Assembly (NCBI RefSeq): GCF_022601675.1
Contig: NZ_JAKVIL010000008.1
Span: 62,001-126,000, forward strand
Length of the DNA: 64,000 nt
Direction: 5' to 3'
Source of the DNA: Ancylobacter gelatini
Lineage (GTDB): Bacteria > Pseudomonadota > Alphaproteobacteria > Rhizobiales > Xanthobacteraceae
In this document: in pieces, positions 50,976-59,009 of the stretch
How positions within the stretch are numbered: position 1 is the stretch's first letter
Layout of the letters: each line of letters begins with the position of its first letter
Translations under genes and position numbers: made by a program
Notes under the pieces: generated by a model
Told to the model about the DNA's origin: nothing
The model's database searches: none
What the model saw: the letters and a program-made list of their open reading frames with translations, nothing else

Positions 50976-53255
50976 ATGTCCAAGAACTCTCCAGAAGGCG
51001 TCAAGCCGTTTTCCGGTCCTGCGGGGGGATGGGAAGCACTGGCTGCGGTGGCGCAGGCCGTCCGGCACGAGATGGAATCCGACGCGTCCAACACGCGCGC
51101 GCTGCTGCACATGAACCAACCGAACGGCTTCGACTGTCCGGGCTGTGCCTGGCCGGACCCCAAGCACACCTCGTCTTTCGAGTTCTGCGAGAACGGCGCC
51201 AAGGCCGTGACCTGGGAGGCCACCTGGAAGCGGGTGACGCCGGAGTTCTTCGCCGCGCACACGGTTTCCGAACTGTGGAGCTGGAGCGACCATGCTCTGG
51301 AGGATGCCGGGCGTGTCACCACCCCGCTGCGCTACGACGCGGCCACCGATCATTTCGTGCCGGTGTCGTGGGAGGAGGCCTTCGCCGGCATCGCGGCCCG
51401 GCTCAACGCGCTCGATTCGCCCGACAGGGCCGAGTTCTACACCTCCGGCCGCGCCTCGAACGAGGCCGCCTTCATGTATCAGCTTCTGGCGCGGGAGTTC
51501 GGCACCAACAACTTCCCCGACTGTTCCAACATGTGCCACGAGCCGACCAGCGTCGGCCTGCCGCAATCGATCGGCATCGGCAAGGGGACTGTGTCGCTGG
51601 AGGACTTCGACCACGCCGATGCCATTTTCTGCATCGGGCACAACCCCGGAACCAATCACCCGCGCATGCTGACCAGCCTGCGCGCGGCCTCCAAGCGCGG
51701 CGTGCCGATCATCGTCGCCAATCCGCTGAAGGAGCGCGGGCTGGAACGCTTCGCCGCGCCGCAAGACCCGGTAGAGATGGCGACGTTCTCCTCGACCCGC
51801 CTCGCCTCGGCCTATCATCAGGTGAAGGTCGGCGGTGACGTCGCCATGCTCAAGGGCATGATGAAGGCGCTGCTGGCGGCCGATGCCGTCAATCTCGGCA
51901 CCGGCGGCGACGGCCTGCTGGATCGCGCCTTCATCGCCGAGCACACCTCCGGCTTCGAGGAACTGAAGGCCGACGTTGAGGAGACGACATGGGAGGAGAT
52001 CGAGCATCGCTCGGGCCTCACCCGCGCCGCGATCGAGAGCATGGCGGAAGTCTACTGGAACGCCGAGCGCGTGATCGCCTGCTATGGCATGGGCATCACC
52101 CAGCACCGCCACGGCACGGAGAATGTGCGCCAGATCGCCAACCTGCTGCTGCTGCGCGGCAATATGGGCAAGCCGGGCGCCGGCATCTGCCCGCTGCGCG
52201 GCCATTCCAATGTGCAGGGCGACCGCACCGTCGGCATCACGGAAATTCCCACCGAAGCGTTTCTGGCGCGGCTCGACACGGCGTTCGGCATCACCTCGCC
52301 CCGCAAGCACGGCCATAATGCGGTCGACGCGCTGGCGGCGATCGGCAACGGCGAATCGCGGGCCTTCATCGGGCTGGGTGGAAATTTCGCGGTGGCGATG
52401 CCGGACCCGGACTTCGCCTTCCCCGCGTTCCGCAAGCTCGACCTCAACGTGCAGATCGTCACCAAGCTGAACCGCACCACGCTGCTGACCGCGACGCACA
52501 GCTATGTGCTGCCCTGCCTGGGACGCACCGAGCGCGACCTGCGCAACGGCGTGCTTCAGGCGGTGACCATCGAGGATTCGATGTCGATGGTGCATGCCTC
52601 GCGCGGCACGCTGAACCCGGCCTCGGACCAGTTGCTGTCGGAAATCGCGATCATCGCCGGCATCGCGCGGGCGACGCTGCCGTCGAGCCCGGTCGACTGG
52701 GAGGGCCTGAGCACCGAATATGACCGCATCCGCGACAAGATCGAGGCGGTGATACCGGGCTTCGACAAATACAACGAGCGCATCCGCATACCCGGCGGCT
52801 TCCGCCTGCCGCTGCCGCCCACCGAGCGCAAGTGGCACACCGCCAGCGGCAAGGCGAACTTCCTCGCGGAAGCCGGCACCGACGAGGACGACGACCGCGA
52901 CGAGGGCACGCTGGTGTGCACCACGCTGCGCAGCCACGACCAGTACAACACCACCATTTACGGCCTGAACGACCGCTATCGCGGCATCACCGGCCGGCGC
53001 GACGTGGTGTTTGTCAACGCCGACGACCTCGAAGCGCTGGGCCTCGCCCATGGCGACAAGGTGGATCTGGTGGCGGGCAAGGGCCAGGTGCTGGCGGGGC
53101 AGACCGCCGTCGCCTACCCGATCGCGCGCGGCTCGATCGGCGCCTATTACCCGGAGGCCAATCTTCTGGTGGCGGCGGGGGATTACGACCGCGAATGCGG
53201 CGTGCCGGCCTACAAGTCGATCCCGGTGAAGCTGCGCGCCCATAGCGCCGCGTGA
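50976..53255 (+). CDS. FdhF/YdeP-family molybdopterin oxidoreductase
   Basis: A 759-aa molybdo-bis-MGD oxidoreductase, close to the TIGR01701-type family that includes methylotroph Fdh4A-like proteins and E. coli YdeP. An N-terminal iron-sulfur motif is seen as Cys54, Cys57 and Cys71 (CPGCAWP, FEFCENG); only three cysteines are obvious. Cys187 in SNMCHEPTS is the likely Mo ligand, with no selenocysteine. GLGGNFAVAMPD and RSHDQYNTTIYGLNDRYRG are pterin-binding segments (cited in part). Formate oxidation is plausible from context, but substrate and electron acceptor are unproven and no partner subunit is adjacent. Confidence 0.88.
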   Translation: MSKNSPEGVKPFSGPAGGWEALAAVAQAVRHEMESDASNTRALLHMNQPNGFDCPGCAWPDPKHTSSFEFCENGAKAVTWEATWKRVTPEFFAAHTVSELWSWSDHALEDAGRVTTPLRYDAATDHFVPVSWEEAFAGIAARLNALDSPDRAEFYTSGRASNEAAFMYQLLAREFGTNNFPDCSNMCHEPTSVGLPQSIGIGKGTVSLEDFDHADAIFCIGHNPGTNHPRMLTSLRAASKRGVPIIVANPLKERGLERFAAPQDPVEMATFSSTRLASAYHQVKVGGDVAMLKGMMKALLAADAVNLGTGGDGLLDRAFIAEHTSGFEELKADVEETTWEEIEHRSGLTRAAIESMAEVYWNAERVIACYGMGITQHRHGTENVRQIANLLLLRGNMGKPGAGICPLRGHSNVQGDRTVGITEIPTEAFLARLDTAFGITSPRKHGHNAVDALAAIGNGESRAFIGLGGNFAVAMPDPDFAFPAFRKLDLNVQIVTKLNRTTLLTATHSYVLPCLGRTERDLRNGVLQAVTIEDSMSMVHASRGTLNPASDQLLSEIAIIAGIARATLPSSPVDWEGLSTEYDRIRDKIEAVIPGFDKYNERIRIPGGFRLPLPPTERKWHTASGKANFLAEAGTDEDDDRDEGTLVCTTLRSHDQYNTTIYGLNDRYRGITGRRDVVFVNADDLEALGLAHGDKVDLVAGKGQVLAGQTAVAYPIARGSIGAYYPEANLLVAAGDYDRECGVPAYKSIPVKLRAHSAA

Positions 53256-53258
53256 GCG

Positions 53259-53282
53259 GGCGGCCGGGCAGAACCGGCCGCC
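53259..53282 (+). terminator. Hairpin after the YdeP-type gene
   Basis: GGCGGCCGG and CCGGCCGCC form a 9-bp stem with a 6-nt loop 3 bp after the stop codon. There is no T-tract. Confidence 0.6.
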
Positions 53283-53298
53283 GGACGCCGCTCATCAT

Positions 53299-53311
53299 TT
53301 CCATTATGGAA
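53299..53311. promoter_or_regulatory. Palindrome TTCCATTATGGAA upstream of doxX
   Basis: A 13-bp perfect palindrome about 87 bp before the doxX-type start, a possible operator for the quinone-detoxification operon. No regulator gene is adjacent. Confidence 0.4.
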
Positions 53312-53319
53312 GGAAACTT

Positions 53320-53357
53320 CCCCTCCCGGACCGGATAATCATCCGTATCGGGAGGGG
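53320..53357 (+). promoter_or_regulatory. Compound hairpin in the doxX leader
   Basis: CCCCTCCCG pairs with CGGGAGGGG (9 bp), and inside it CGGAT pairs with ATCCG around a 4-nt loop. It ends 40 bp before the doxX ATG. It could be a leader structure or operator; no T-run follows. Confidence 0.4.
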
Positions 53358-53397
53358 TCATCTTCCGCGGCAGCTCACACCCCAACCGGAGGCTGCC

Positions 53398-53811
53398 ATG
53401 ATCGACACCCGTACCGCCCCCTATGCCGCGCTGCTGCTGCGCCTCACGCTCGGCATCCTGTTCCTCGCTCATGCCGGGCTGAAGATCTTCGTGTTCACCC
53501 CCGCCGGCACTGCCGGCTTCTTCGGCTCGATCGGCCTGCCCGGCTGGCTGGCCTATGTCACCATCCTGTGGGAACTCGTCGGCGCGGCCGCGCTGATTCT
53601 CGGCCTTTGGCCGCGCATCGCGGCGCTGGCGCTGATCCCGATCCTCGTGGGCGCCATCGCCACCGTGCACGGGCCGGCGGGTTTCTTCTTCAGCAACCCC
53701 AATGGCGGCTGGGAATATCTGGCGCTGTGGATCGTCGCGCTGCTCGCGCTGGCGCTCACCGGCGACGGCCCCTTCGCTCTCAAGCCGAGCGGCAAGGCCG
53801 GTTCGCGCTAG
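53398..53811 (+). CDS. DoxX-family membrane protein (CatD-like)
   Basis: A 137-aa protein with four membrane helices and the DoxX pattern LLRLTLGILFLAHAGLKIF and WELVGAAALILGLWPR (cited in part). DoxX/CatD proteins occur with ring-cleaving dioxygenases in quinone stress operons; in B. subtilis catD precedes catE. Here it is followed 27 bp downstream by a CatE-like VOC protein, then a glutathionyl-hydroquinone reductase. AGGCTGCC precedes the ATG. Confidence 0.88.
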   Translation: MIDTRTAPYAALLLRLTLGILFLAHAGLKIFVFTPAGTAGFFGSIGLPGWLAYVTILWELVGAAALILGLWPRIAALALIPILVGAIATVHGPAGFFFSNPNGGWEYLALWIVALLALALTGDGPFALKPSGKAGSR

Positions 53812-53838
53812 GATCTGCCGACGCCGAGGAGAATTGCC

Positions 53839-54687
53839 ATGACCGTTTCAGCCGTCTCTGACTCCGCAAAACCCGCCCCGAGCGGCGACACGTCCTTTGC
53901 CATGGGCCGCGTCGCACTCACCGTGAACGACCTCGAACAGGTCGCGGGCTTCTACCGGCAGGCGCTCGGTCTGCACCTGCTGCGGCAGGATGGCGAGACG
54001 GCCGAACTCGGTACGCAGGGCGCGGTGCTGCTGGAGCTGCGCGCCGACCGCGCGGCCCGGCGGCGCTCCCCCCGCGAGGCGGGCCTGTTCCACACCGCCT
54101 TCCTGCTGCCGACCCGCGCCGATCTCGGGCGCTGGACAAAGCACGCCATGGAAACGCGCCCGCCGGTGGTCGGCGCCTCCGACCATCTGGTGAGCGAGGC
54201 GATCTATCTTACCGACCCGGAAGGCAATGGCGTGGAAATCTATGCCGACCGGCCGGCGTCAGACTGGCGCTGGAGCGAGGGAACGGTGCAGATGGCCACC
54301 GAGGCGCTCGACCTGCAAAGCCTCGTGGCGGCGGCGGGCGCGGCGCCCTGGCAGGGCTTCCCGGAAGGCGCCAGCGTCGGCCATGTCCATCTTCAGGTGG
54401 GCGCGCTCGGCCCGGCCGAGGCTTTCTATGCCGACAGGCTGGGCCTCGACATTACCTGCCGCTATCCCGGCGGCACGTTCTACGCCGCGAACGGCTATCA
54501 TCACCACATCGCGACCAATATCTGGAACAGCCGCGGCGCGGGGGAGCGGGCCTACCCCTCCACCGGCCTCGCGGAAGTCGAGATCCGGCTCGGCGCCGCG
54601 CGGCTTGCGGGCCTCGCCGGCGCGGCGACGGCGCGGCTGGAACTGGCCGACCCGTGGGGTACGCGCATCGCGCTGGTGGCGGCCTGA
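53839..54687 (+). CDS. VOC-family extradiol dioxygenase-like protein (CatE-like)
   Basis: A 282-aa, two-module VOC protein. The second module carries three candidate Fe ligands: His in GHVHLQV, His in YHHHIATN and Glu in LELADPWG, as in catechol-2,3-dioxygenases; the first module has lost its matching first histidine (VALTVND). It should open catechol or hydroquinone rings. GAGGAG precedes the ATG. It lies between doxX and a GSH-dependent reductase gene, so quinone removal is likely. Confidence 0.87.
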   Translation: MTVSAVSDSAKPAPSGDTSFAMGRVALTVNDLEQVAGFYRQALGLHLLRQDGETAELGTQGAVLLELRADRAARRRSPREAGLFHTAFLLPTRADLGRWTKHAMETRPPVVGASDHLVSEAIYLTDPEGNGVEIYADRPASDWRWSEGTVQMATEALDLQSLVAAAGAAPWQGFPEGASVGHVHLQVGALGPAEAFYADRLGLDITCRYPGGTFYAANGYHHHIATNIWNSRGAGERAYPSTGLAEVEIRLGAARLAGLAGAATARLELADPWGTRIALVAA

Positions 54688-54700
54688 GAGGAGCGACGCA

Positions 54701-55666
54701 ATGCTGGTCGACGGCAAATGGACAGCGGACTGGCACCCCGTGCAGGCGACCGATGCCAAGGGTGGCTTCGTGCGCCAGACCTCCGGCTTCCGCCATGTCG
54801 TGACACCGGACGGCGGCTCGGGCTTCAGGGCCGAGGCCGGGCGCTATCACCTCTATGTCGCGCTCATCTGCCCGTGGGCCTCGCGCACGCTGATCGCGCG
54901 CCGGCTGAAAGGCCTGGACGAGGTGGTGTCGGTGTCGATCGTCGAACCCGCCCTCACCGATCAGGGCTGGCGCTTCGGCGACACTCCCGGCGCGACGCCG
55001 GACAGCGTGAACGGCGCCACCTATCTGCATGAGCTCTACACCCGCGCCGACCCGCATTACACCGGCCGGGCCACCGTGCCAGTGCTGTGGGACAAGGCGC
55101 GCGGCACCATCGTGAACAATGAATCCGCCGATATTCTCCGCATCTTCAACGAAGGCTTCGGCGCGCTTGCCGACGATGCGCTCGACCTCTACCCGCCCGC
55201 CCTGCGGGCCGAGATCGACGCGCTCAACGCCGCGATCTATCCGCGCCTGAATAACGGGGTCTATCGCGCGGGATTCGCCACCACGCAGATCGCCTATGAG
55301 GAAGCCTTCGCGGATGTGTTCGCCACGCTGGACCAGCTGGAGGCGCGCTTGAGCGATGGCCGGCTTTTCCTCACCGGCGAGCGGCTGACCGAGGCGGATA
55401 TCCGCCTCTTCGTTACGCTGGTGCGCTTCGATGCCGCCTATTTCGGCCTGTTCAAGTGCAATCTGCGCCGGCTGGCCGACTATGCCGGGCTGCACGGCTA
55501 CATGATGCGCGTGCTCGACATTCCCGGCGTGCGGGAGACGGTGAGCATCGACCACATCAAGCGCGGCTACTACTCGATCAAGGCGCTGAACCCGAACGGC
55601 ATCATCCCGCTCGGGCCGGATCTTCCGGGGCTGGCGCCGGTCCGTCTCGCGGACCGGCCGGCCTGA
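54701..55666 (+). CDS. Glutathionyl-hydroquinone reductase (Xi-class GST)
   Basis: A 321-aa Xi-class glutathione transferase of the YqjG/ECM4 family. The catalytic cysteine is Cys57 in ICPWASRT; VNNESADILRIFN is the glutathione-binding segment, and the C-terminal helical domain includes YPRLNNGVYRAGFA. The enzyme reduces glutathionyl-hydroquinones to hydroquinones with GSH. ATG 54701 has GAGGAG upstream and follows the VOC gene by 13 bp, forming a doxX-VOC-GHR operon. Confidence 0.93.
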   Translation: MLVDGKWTADWHPVQATDAKGGFVRQTSGFRHVVTPDGGSGFRAEAGRYHLYVALICPWASRTLIARRLKGLDEVVSVSIVEPALTDQGWRFGDTPGATPDSVNGATYLHELYTRADPHYTGRATVPVLWDKARGTIVNNESADILRIFNEGFGALADDALDLYPPALRAEIDALNAAIYPRLNNGVYRAGFATTQIAYEEAFADVFATLDQLEARLSDGRLFLTGERLTEADIRLFVTLVRFDAAYFGLFKCNLRRLADYAGLHGYMMRVLDIPGVRETVSIDHIKRGYYSIKALNPNGIIPLGPDLPGLAPVRLADRPA

Positions 55667-55672
55667 GCGCGC

Positions 55673-56446
55673 TCAGCCATTGCCCTGCCCGGCGGCCTTG
55701 AGGATCAGCCCGGCCACCGCGTCGGGATGCGAGATCAGCGAGAGGTGGCTCGATTGCAGCTCGATCGTGGTCGCGTTCATGCGCTTGGCCATGAAGCGTT
55801 CGAGATCGGGGTTGATGGTGCGGTCTTCAGTCGAGACCGCGTAGAAGCTCGGCTTGTGGCGCCACGCCGCCTCGGTGGTGCGCCCGGTGAGCAGCGCCTT
55901 GTGGAATGGCTGCTGGACGGCATAGAGCACCTTGGCCTTCGCCTCGGGCAGGTCGCCGGCGAAATCGCGCAGGAAGGCTTCCTCGCTCAATCGCCCCTCA
56001 TCGCCGTCGAACAGGATACCGGCGGAAGCCGGCGGGGTCGGGAAGGTCTTGGCGAGCGCGGTATAGTCCTCGCCGGCATCGGGGGCACGGGCGGCGATGT
56101 ATACCAGCGCGGAGACATTCGGCGCCATGCCGGCCTGCGTCACGATCATGCCGGAGAAGGAATGGCCGACCAGCACGGTCGGTCCGTCCTGCCGCGCCAG
56201 AACGCGGTTGGTCTCCGCCACCGCCTCGTCCAGCGTGGTCAGGGGATTCTGCACCGACGTGACGTTGAGGCCGCGCGCCTGAAGGCGGGCGATCACCTCG
56301 GACCAGCACGACCCGTCGGCGAACAGGCCATGCACCAGCACGACGTTGCGCACTGGGGGAACGGCCTGCGCGGCGGCGATGCGCGGCAGGACGGAGACGG
56401 CGGCCCCTGCGGCGAGCAGGGAAACGAAATGACGGCGGTTCATCAT
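55673..56446 (-). CDS. Exported alpha/beta hydrolase
   Basis: A 257-aa hydrolase with a twin-arginine-like signal (NRRHFVSLLAAG, cleavage after AQA). The fold is marked by VLVHGLFADGSCW, the nucleophile elbow VGHSFSGM and the catalytic histidine in QSSHLSLISHPD. It belongs to the salicylate-esterase/EstC-like group of small alpha/beta hydrolases. ATG 56446 is preferred (GGGAG about 9 nt upstream). It is convergent with the GHR gene, 6 bp apart. Confidence 0.85.
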   Translation of the reverse strand: MMNRRHFVSLLAAGAAVSVLPRIAAAQAVPPVRNVVLVHGLFADGSCWSEVIARLQARGLNVTSVQNPLTTLDEAVAETNRVLARQDGPTVLVGHSFSGMIVTQAGMAPNVSALVYIAARAPDAGEDYTALAKTFPTPPASAGILFDGDEGRLSEEAFLRDFAGDLPEAKAKVLYAVQQPFHKALLTGRTTEAAWRHKPSFYAVSTEDRTINPDLERFMAKRMNATTIELQSSHLSLISHPDAVAGLILKAAGQGNG

Positions 56447-56578
56447 GATGACAGCTCCCGTTGCCGGAAGGTCCGGCGGTGAATTCCGAACACGCGATGC
56501 GCGTATCGTCATCCTGACGGGTGAGGCCGCCCCGGTCTTGCGGCAATGCCGGCCGGGCAGCGCATTCGCACGCCGCCG

Positions 56579-57052
56579 CTACGCCACCACCGGAACCGCC
56601 AGCGCCCCGAGCGTCGCCACCACATCCGCGGGATCGAGCCGGAGTTGAAGGCCGCGCTGGCCGCCATTCACATAGACCAGCGCATGGGCCATCGCCTGCG
56701 CCTCGATAGCGGTCGGCACCCGCTTCATCTGGCCGAACGGGCTGATGCCGCCGACCTTGAAGCCGGTGACGCGCTCGGCATCGGTGGGCTTCATCATCTG
56801 CGCCGCCTTGCCGCCGAACGCGCTGGCGAGCTTCTTCATCGAGACCTCGCGATCGGACGGCACGATTACGCAGACCGGCTTGCCGTCGACCAGTGCCATC
56901 AGCGTCTTGAGCACCCGCGCCGGCTCCTCGCCGATCGCCTCCGCCGCCTGAAGGCCGATATGCTCGGCATCGGGGTCGTAGTCATAGCTGTGGACCGTGA
57001 AGGCGATCCCGGCCTGCTCCAGCGCCCGGGTGGCGCGCGTGGCTTTTGACAT
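56579..57052 (-). CDS. ybaK: Cys-tRNA(Pro)/Cys-tRNA(Cys) deacylase YbaK
   Basis: A 157-aa YbaK/EbsC protein that hydrolyses mischarged Cys-tRNA(Pro). The core ARVLKTLMALVDGKPVCVIVPSD and the GGISPFGQ motif with its preceding lysine (FKVGGISP) are present. Length is normal. It is divergent from marR, and no operon partner is seen. Confidence 0.95.
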   Translation of the reverse strand: MSKATRATRALEQAGIAFTVHSYDYDPDAEHIGLQAAEAIGEEPARVLKTLMALVDGKPVCVIVPSDREVSMKKLASAFGGKAAQMMKPTDAERVTGFKVGGISPFGQMKRVPTAIEAQAMAHALVYVNGGQRGLQLRLDPADVVATLGALAVPVVA

Positions 57053-57169
57053 GAGGACCTCCCGCCCTTCTCCCGCCAGCGATCGCTAAGCGAGGGCGCG
57101 CGCGTGTTCAAGGGCGGAGCGCCCGATGCAGGCGGGCAATGCACCGCGCGCATGGACAAGCGAACGACG

Positions 57170-57183
57170 CGGGTATATACACG
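57170..57183. promoter_or_regulatory. Putative MarR operator at the marR start
   Basis: CGGGTATATACACG is the same kind of sequence, with imperfect dyad symmetry, as the palindrome before the MFS gene (57604-57621). It ends 4 nt before ATG 57188, so binding would block autogenous expression. TATATAC could also act as a -10-like element. Confidence 0.5.
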
Positions 57184-57187
57184 CTTC

Positions 57188-57589
57188 ATGTCCACAAGCT
57201 GCCACTGCAACCTGCTGCGCCTCGCGACCCGCAAGGTTTCCGCCCGCTACGATGCCGCGCTGGCGCCGCTCGGCATCAACATCGCGCAATATTCGCTGCT
57301 GCGGAAAATCGAGCGCCACCAGCCGGTAAGCCTGACCGCGCTCGGCAAGCTGACGGAACTCGACCGCTCGACCATCGGGCGCAATGTGCGCGTGGTCGAG
57401 CGCCTGGGACTGGTCGCCACGTCACGCGGCGAGGACGACCAGCGCGAGGCCGTGGTCGCGCTGACACCGGCGGGAGGAGAGCTTCTCGCGCAGGCCGTTC
57501 CGCGCTGGCAGGAGTGCCAGGCCGAGCTTGAGGCCAAGGTCGGCACCGCAAGTCTCGATGCCTTGTCGCAGATCGTGGCCGCCGTCTGA
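57188..57589 (+). CDS. MarR-family transcriptional regulator
   Basis: A 133-aa winged-helix protein of the MarR family (SARYDAALAPLGINIAQYSLLR, then LTELDRSTIGRNVRVVERLGLVATSRGEDDQRE, cited in part, with the DxRxx wing). ATG 57188 gives MSTSCHCNLL; ATG 57152 would put the operator-like palindrome inside the gene. Two cysteines at positions 5 and 7 could sense oxidants. It precedes an MFS gene by 47 bp on the same strand; both have a similar palindrome, suggesting it controls both. Confidence 0.88.
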   Translation: MSTSCHCNLLRLATRKVSARYDAALAPLGINIAQYSLLRKIERHQPVSLTALGKLTELDRSTIGRNVRVVERLGLVATSRGEDDQREAVVALTPAGGELLAQAVPRWQECQAELEAKVGTASLDALSQIVAAV

Positions 57590-57603
57590 TTTTATGAACC
57601 TCA

Positions 57604-57621
57604 TACGGGCATATACCCGTA
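57604..57621. promoter_or_regulatory. Palindromic operator before the MFS gene
   Basis: TACGGGCATATACCCGTA: 6-bp perfect arms, 16 of 18 positions symmetric, ending 15 nt before the MFS start. It shares CGGG-YATATA with the marR site. A MarR operator is the simplest reading. Confidence 0.6.
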
Positions 57622-57636
57622 AAAAAGGACCCGCTA

Positions 57637-58938
57637 ATGAGCCCGCTGCCCCCGGCCGCGAATGCCGCGCTTCCCGCCTTCTTCGCCCGCCGCGGCATCT
57701 ATTATGGCTGGGTGGTCGCGGGCGTGACCTTCCTGACCATGCTGGTCACCGCCGGCGCGGTCGGCGCGCCGGGTGTTTTGATCGGCCCGCTCCAGGCTGA
57801 ATTCGGCTGGGAGACCGCCGACATCTCCTCGGGCTTCGCGGTGCGGCTGGTGCTGTTCGGGCTGATGGGTCCGTTCGCCGCCGCCTTCATGAACCGTTTC
57901 GGCCTGCGCCCGGTGGCCACCGTCGCGCTCGCGCTCATCGGCGCCGGCGTGCTCGGCTCGTTCTTCATGACCAAGGTCTGGCATTTGCTGCTGCTCTGGG
58001 GCGTCGTGGTCGGCTTCGGCACCGGCCTCACCGCCATGGTGCTCGGCGCCACCGTCGCCACGCGCTGGTTCGCGCAGCGGCGCGGCCTCGTCATGGGCCT
58101 GCTGACCGCCAGTACCGCGACCGGGCAGCTCGTGTTCCTGCCCCTGCTGGCGCAGCTCACCGAAGCCGTCGGCTGGCGCGGGGCGCTGACCTTCGTACTC
58201 GCCATGCTGCTGGTCGCCGCCATCGTCGTGCTGGTGCTGATGCGGGACCGGCCGTCCGATCTCGGCCTGCTGCCCTATGGCGCCAGCACGCCGACGCCGA
58301 ACCCGGCCCATCCCACGACCTTCACCGCCATGCTGGCCTCGCCGCTTCTGGCGCTGCGCGACGCCTCGAAGTCCCGCACCTTCTGGGTGTTGTTCGGCAC
58401 CTTCTTCGTGTGCGGCGCCTCGACCAACGGGCTGGTGCAGACCCATTTCGTCTCGCTCTGCGGCGATTACGGGCTCGCGGCGGTGACGGCGGCAAGCATG
58501 CTCGCCTTGATCGGCGTGTTCGATTTCATCGGCACGGTCGGGTCCGGCTGGCTCTCCGACCGGGTGGACAGCCGCTGGCTGCTGTTCTGGTATTACGGCC
58601 TGCGCGGCCTGTCGCTGATCTACCTGACCTATAGCGATTTCAGCTTCTACGGCCTGTCGATCTTCGCGGTTTTCTACGGCCTCGACTGGGTGGCGACGGT
58701 GCCGCCGACGGTGAAGCTCGCCGCCGAGAAGTTCGGCGACCGCGCCAATCTGGTGTTCGGCTGGATCTTCGCCGGCCACCAGCTCGGCGCGGCCTCCGCG
58801 GCCTATGGCGCCGGCTTCAGCCGGACCTTCTACCAGACCTACCTGCCGGCCTTCTTCGTCGCCGGCGTTCTGTGCCTCGTCGCCGCCATTGCCATCGTCG
58901 CGGTGCGCGAGCGCCGTCCGTCTGCCGTTGCGGCATGA
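57637..58938 (+). CDS. MFS transporter (monocarboxylate/OFA-like)
   Basis: A 433-aa, 12-helix major facilitator protein. GIYYGWVVAGVTFLTMLVTAG at the start and the loop 2-3 and 8-9 regions (AAFMNRFGLRP, DRVDSRWL) resemble oxalate/formate or monocarboxylate transporters. Substrate is not predictable; regulation by the adjacent MarR protein suggests an inducible exporter or importer of a small organic acid. AAGGAC lies upstream of ATG 57637. Confidence 0.9.
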   Translation: MSPLPPAANAALPAFFARRGIYYGWVVAGVTFLTMLVTAGAVGAPGVLIGPLQAEFGWETADISSGFAVRLVLFGLMGPFAAAFMNRFGLRPVATVALALIGAGVLGSFFMTKVWHLLLLWGVVVGFGTGLTAMVLGATVATRWFAQRRGLVMGLLTASTATGQLVFLPLLAQLTEAVGWRGALTFVLAMLLVAAIVVLVLMRDRPSDLGLLPYGASTPTPNPAHPTTFTAMLASPLLALRDASKSRTFWVLFGTFFVCGASTNGLVQTHFVSLCGDYGLAAVTAASMLALIGVFDFIGTVGSGWLSDRVDSRWLLFWYYGLRGLSLIYLTYSDFSFYGLSIFAVFYGLDWVATVPPTVKLAAEKFGDRANLVFGWIFAGHQLGAASAAYGAGFSRTFYQTYLPAFFVAGVLCLVAAIAIVAVRERRPSAVAA

Positions 58939-59009
58939 CTGGCGCCGGGCCCGCCTTGGGCGATAGAACGGGTCGGACCAGCAGCACCACCGGGGCGATC
59001 GGCTCTTCC

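Noticed and set aside
50919-53243. 774-codon open frame antisense to the FdhF/YdeP-type gene
   Set aside because: Entirely covered by a clearly conserved oxidoreductase on the plus strand; it has no ribosome binding site or domain signature.
57104-57187. Longer MarR N-terminus starting at 57104 or 57152
   Set aside because: It would place the operator-like palindrome within the coding region and add residues unlike MarR proteins.
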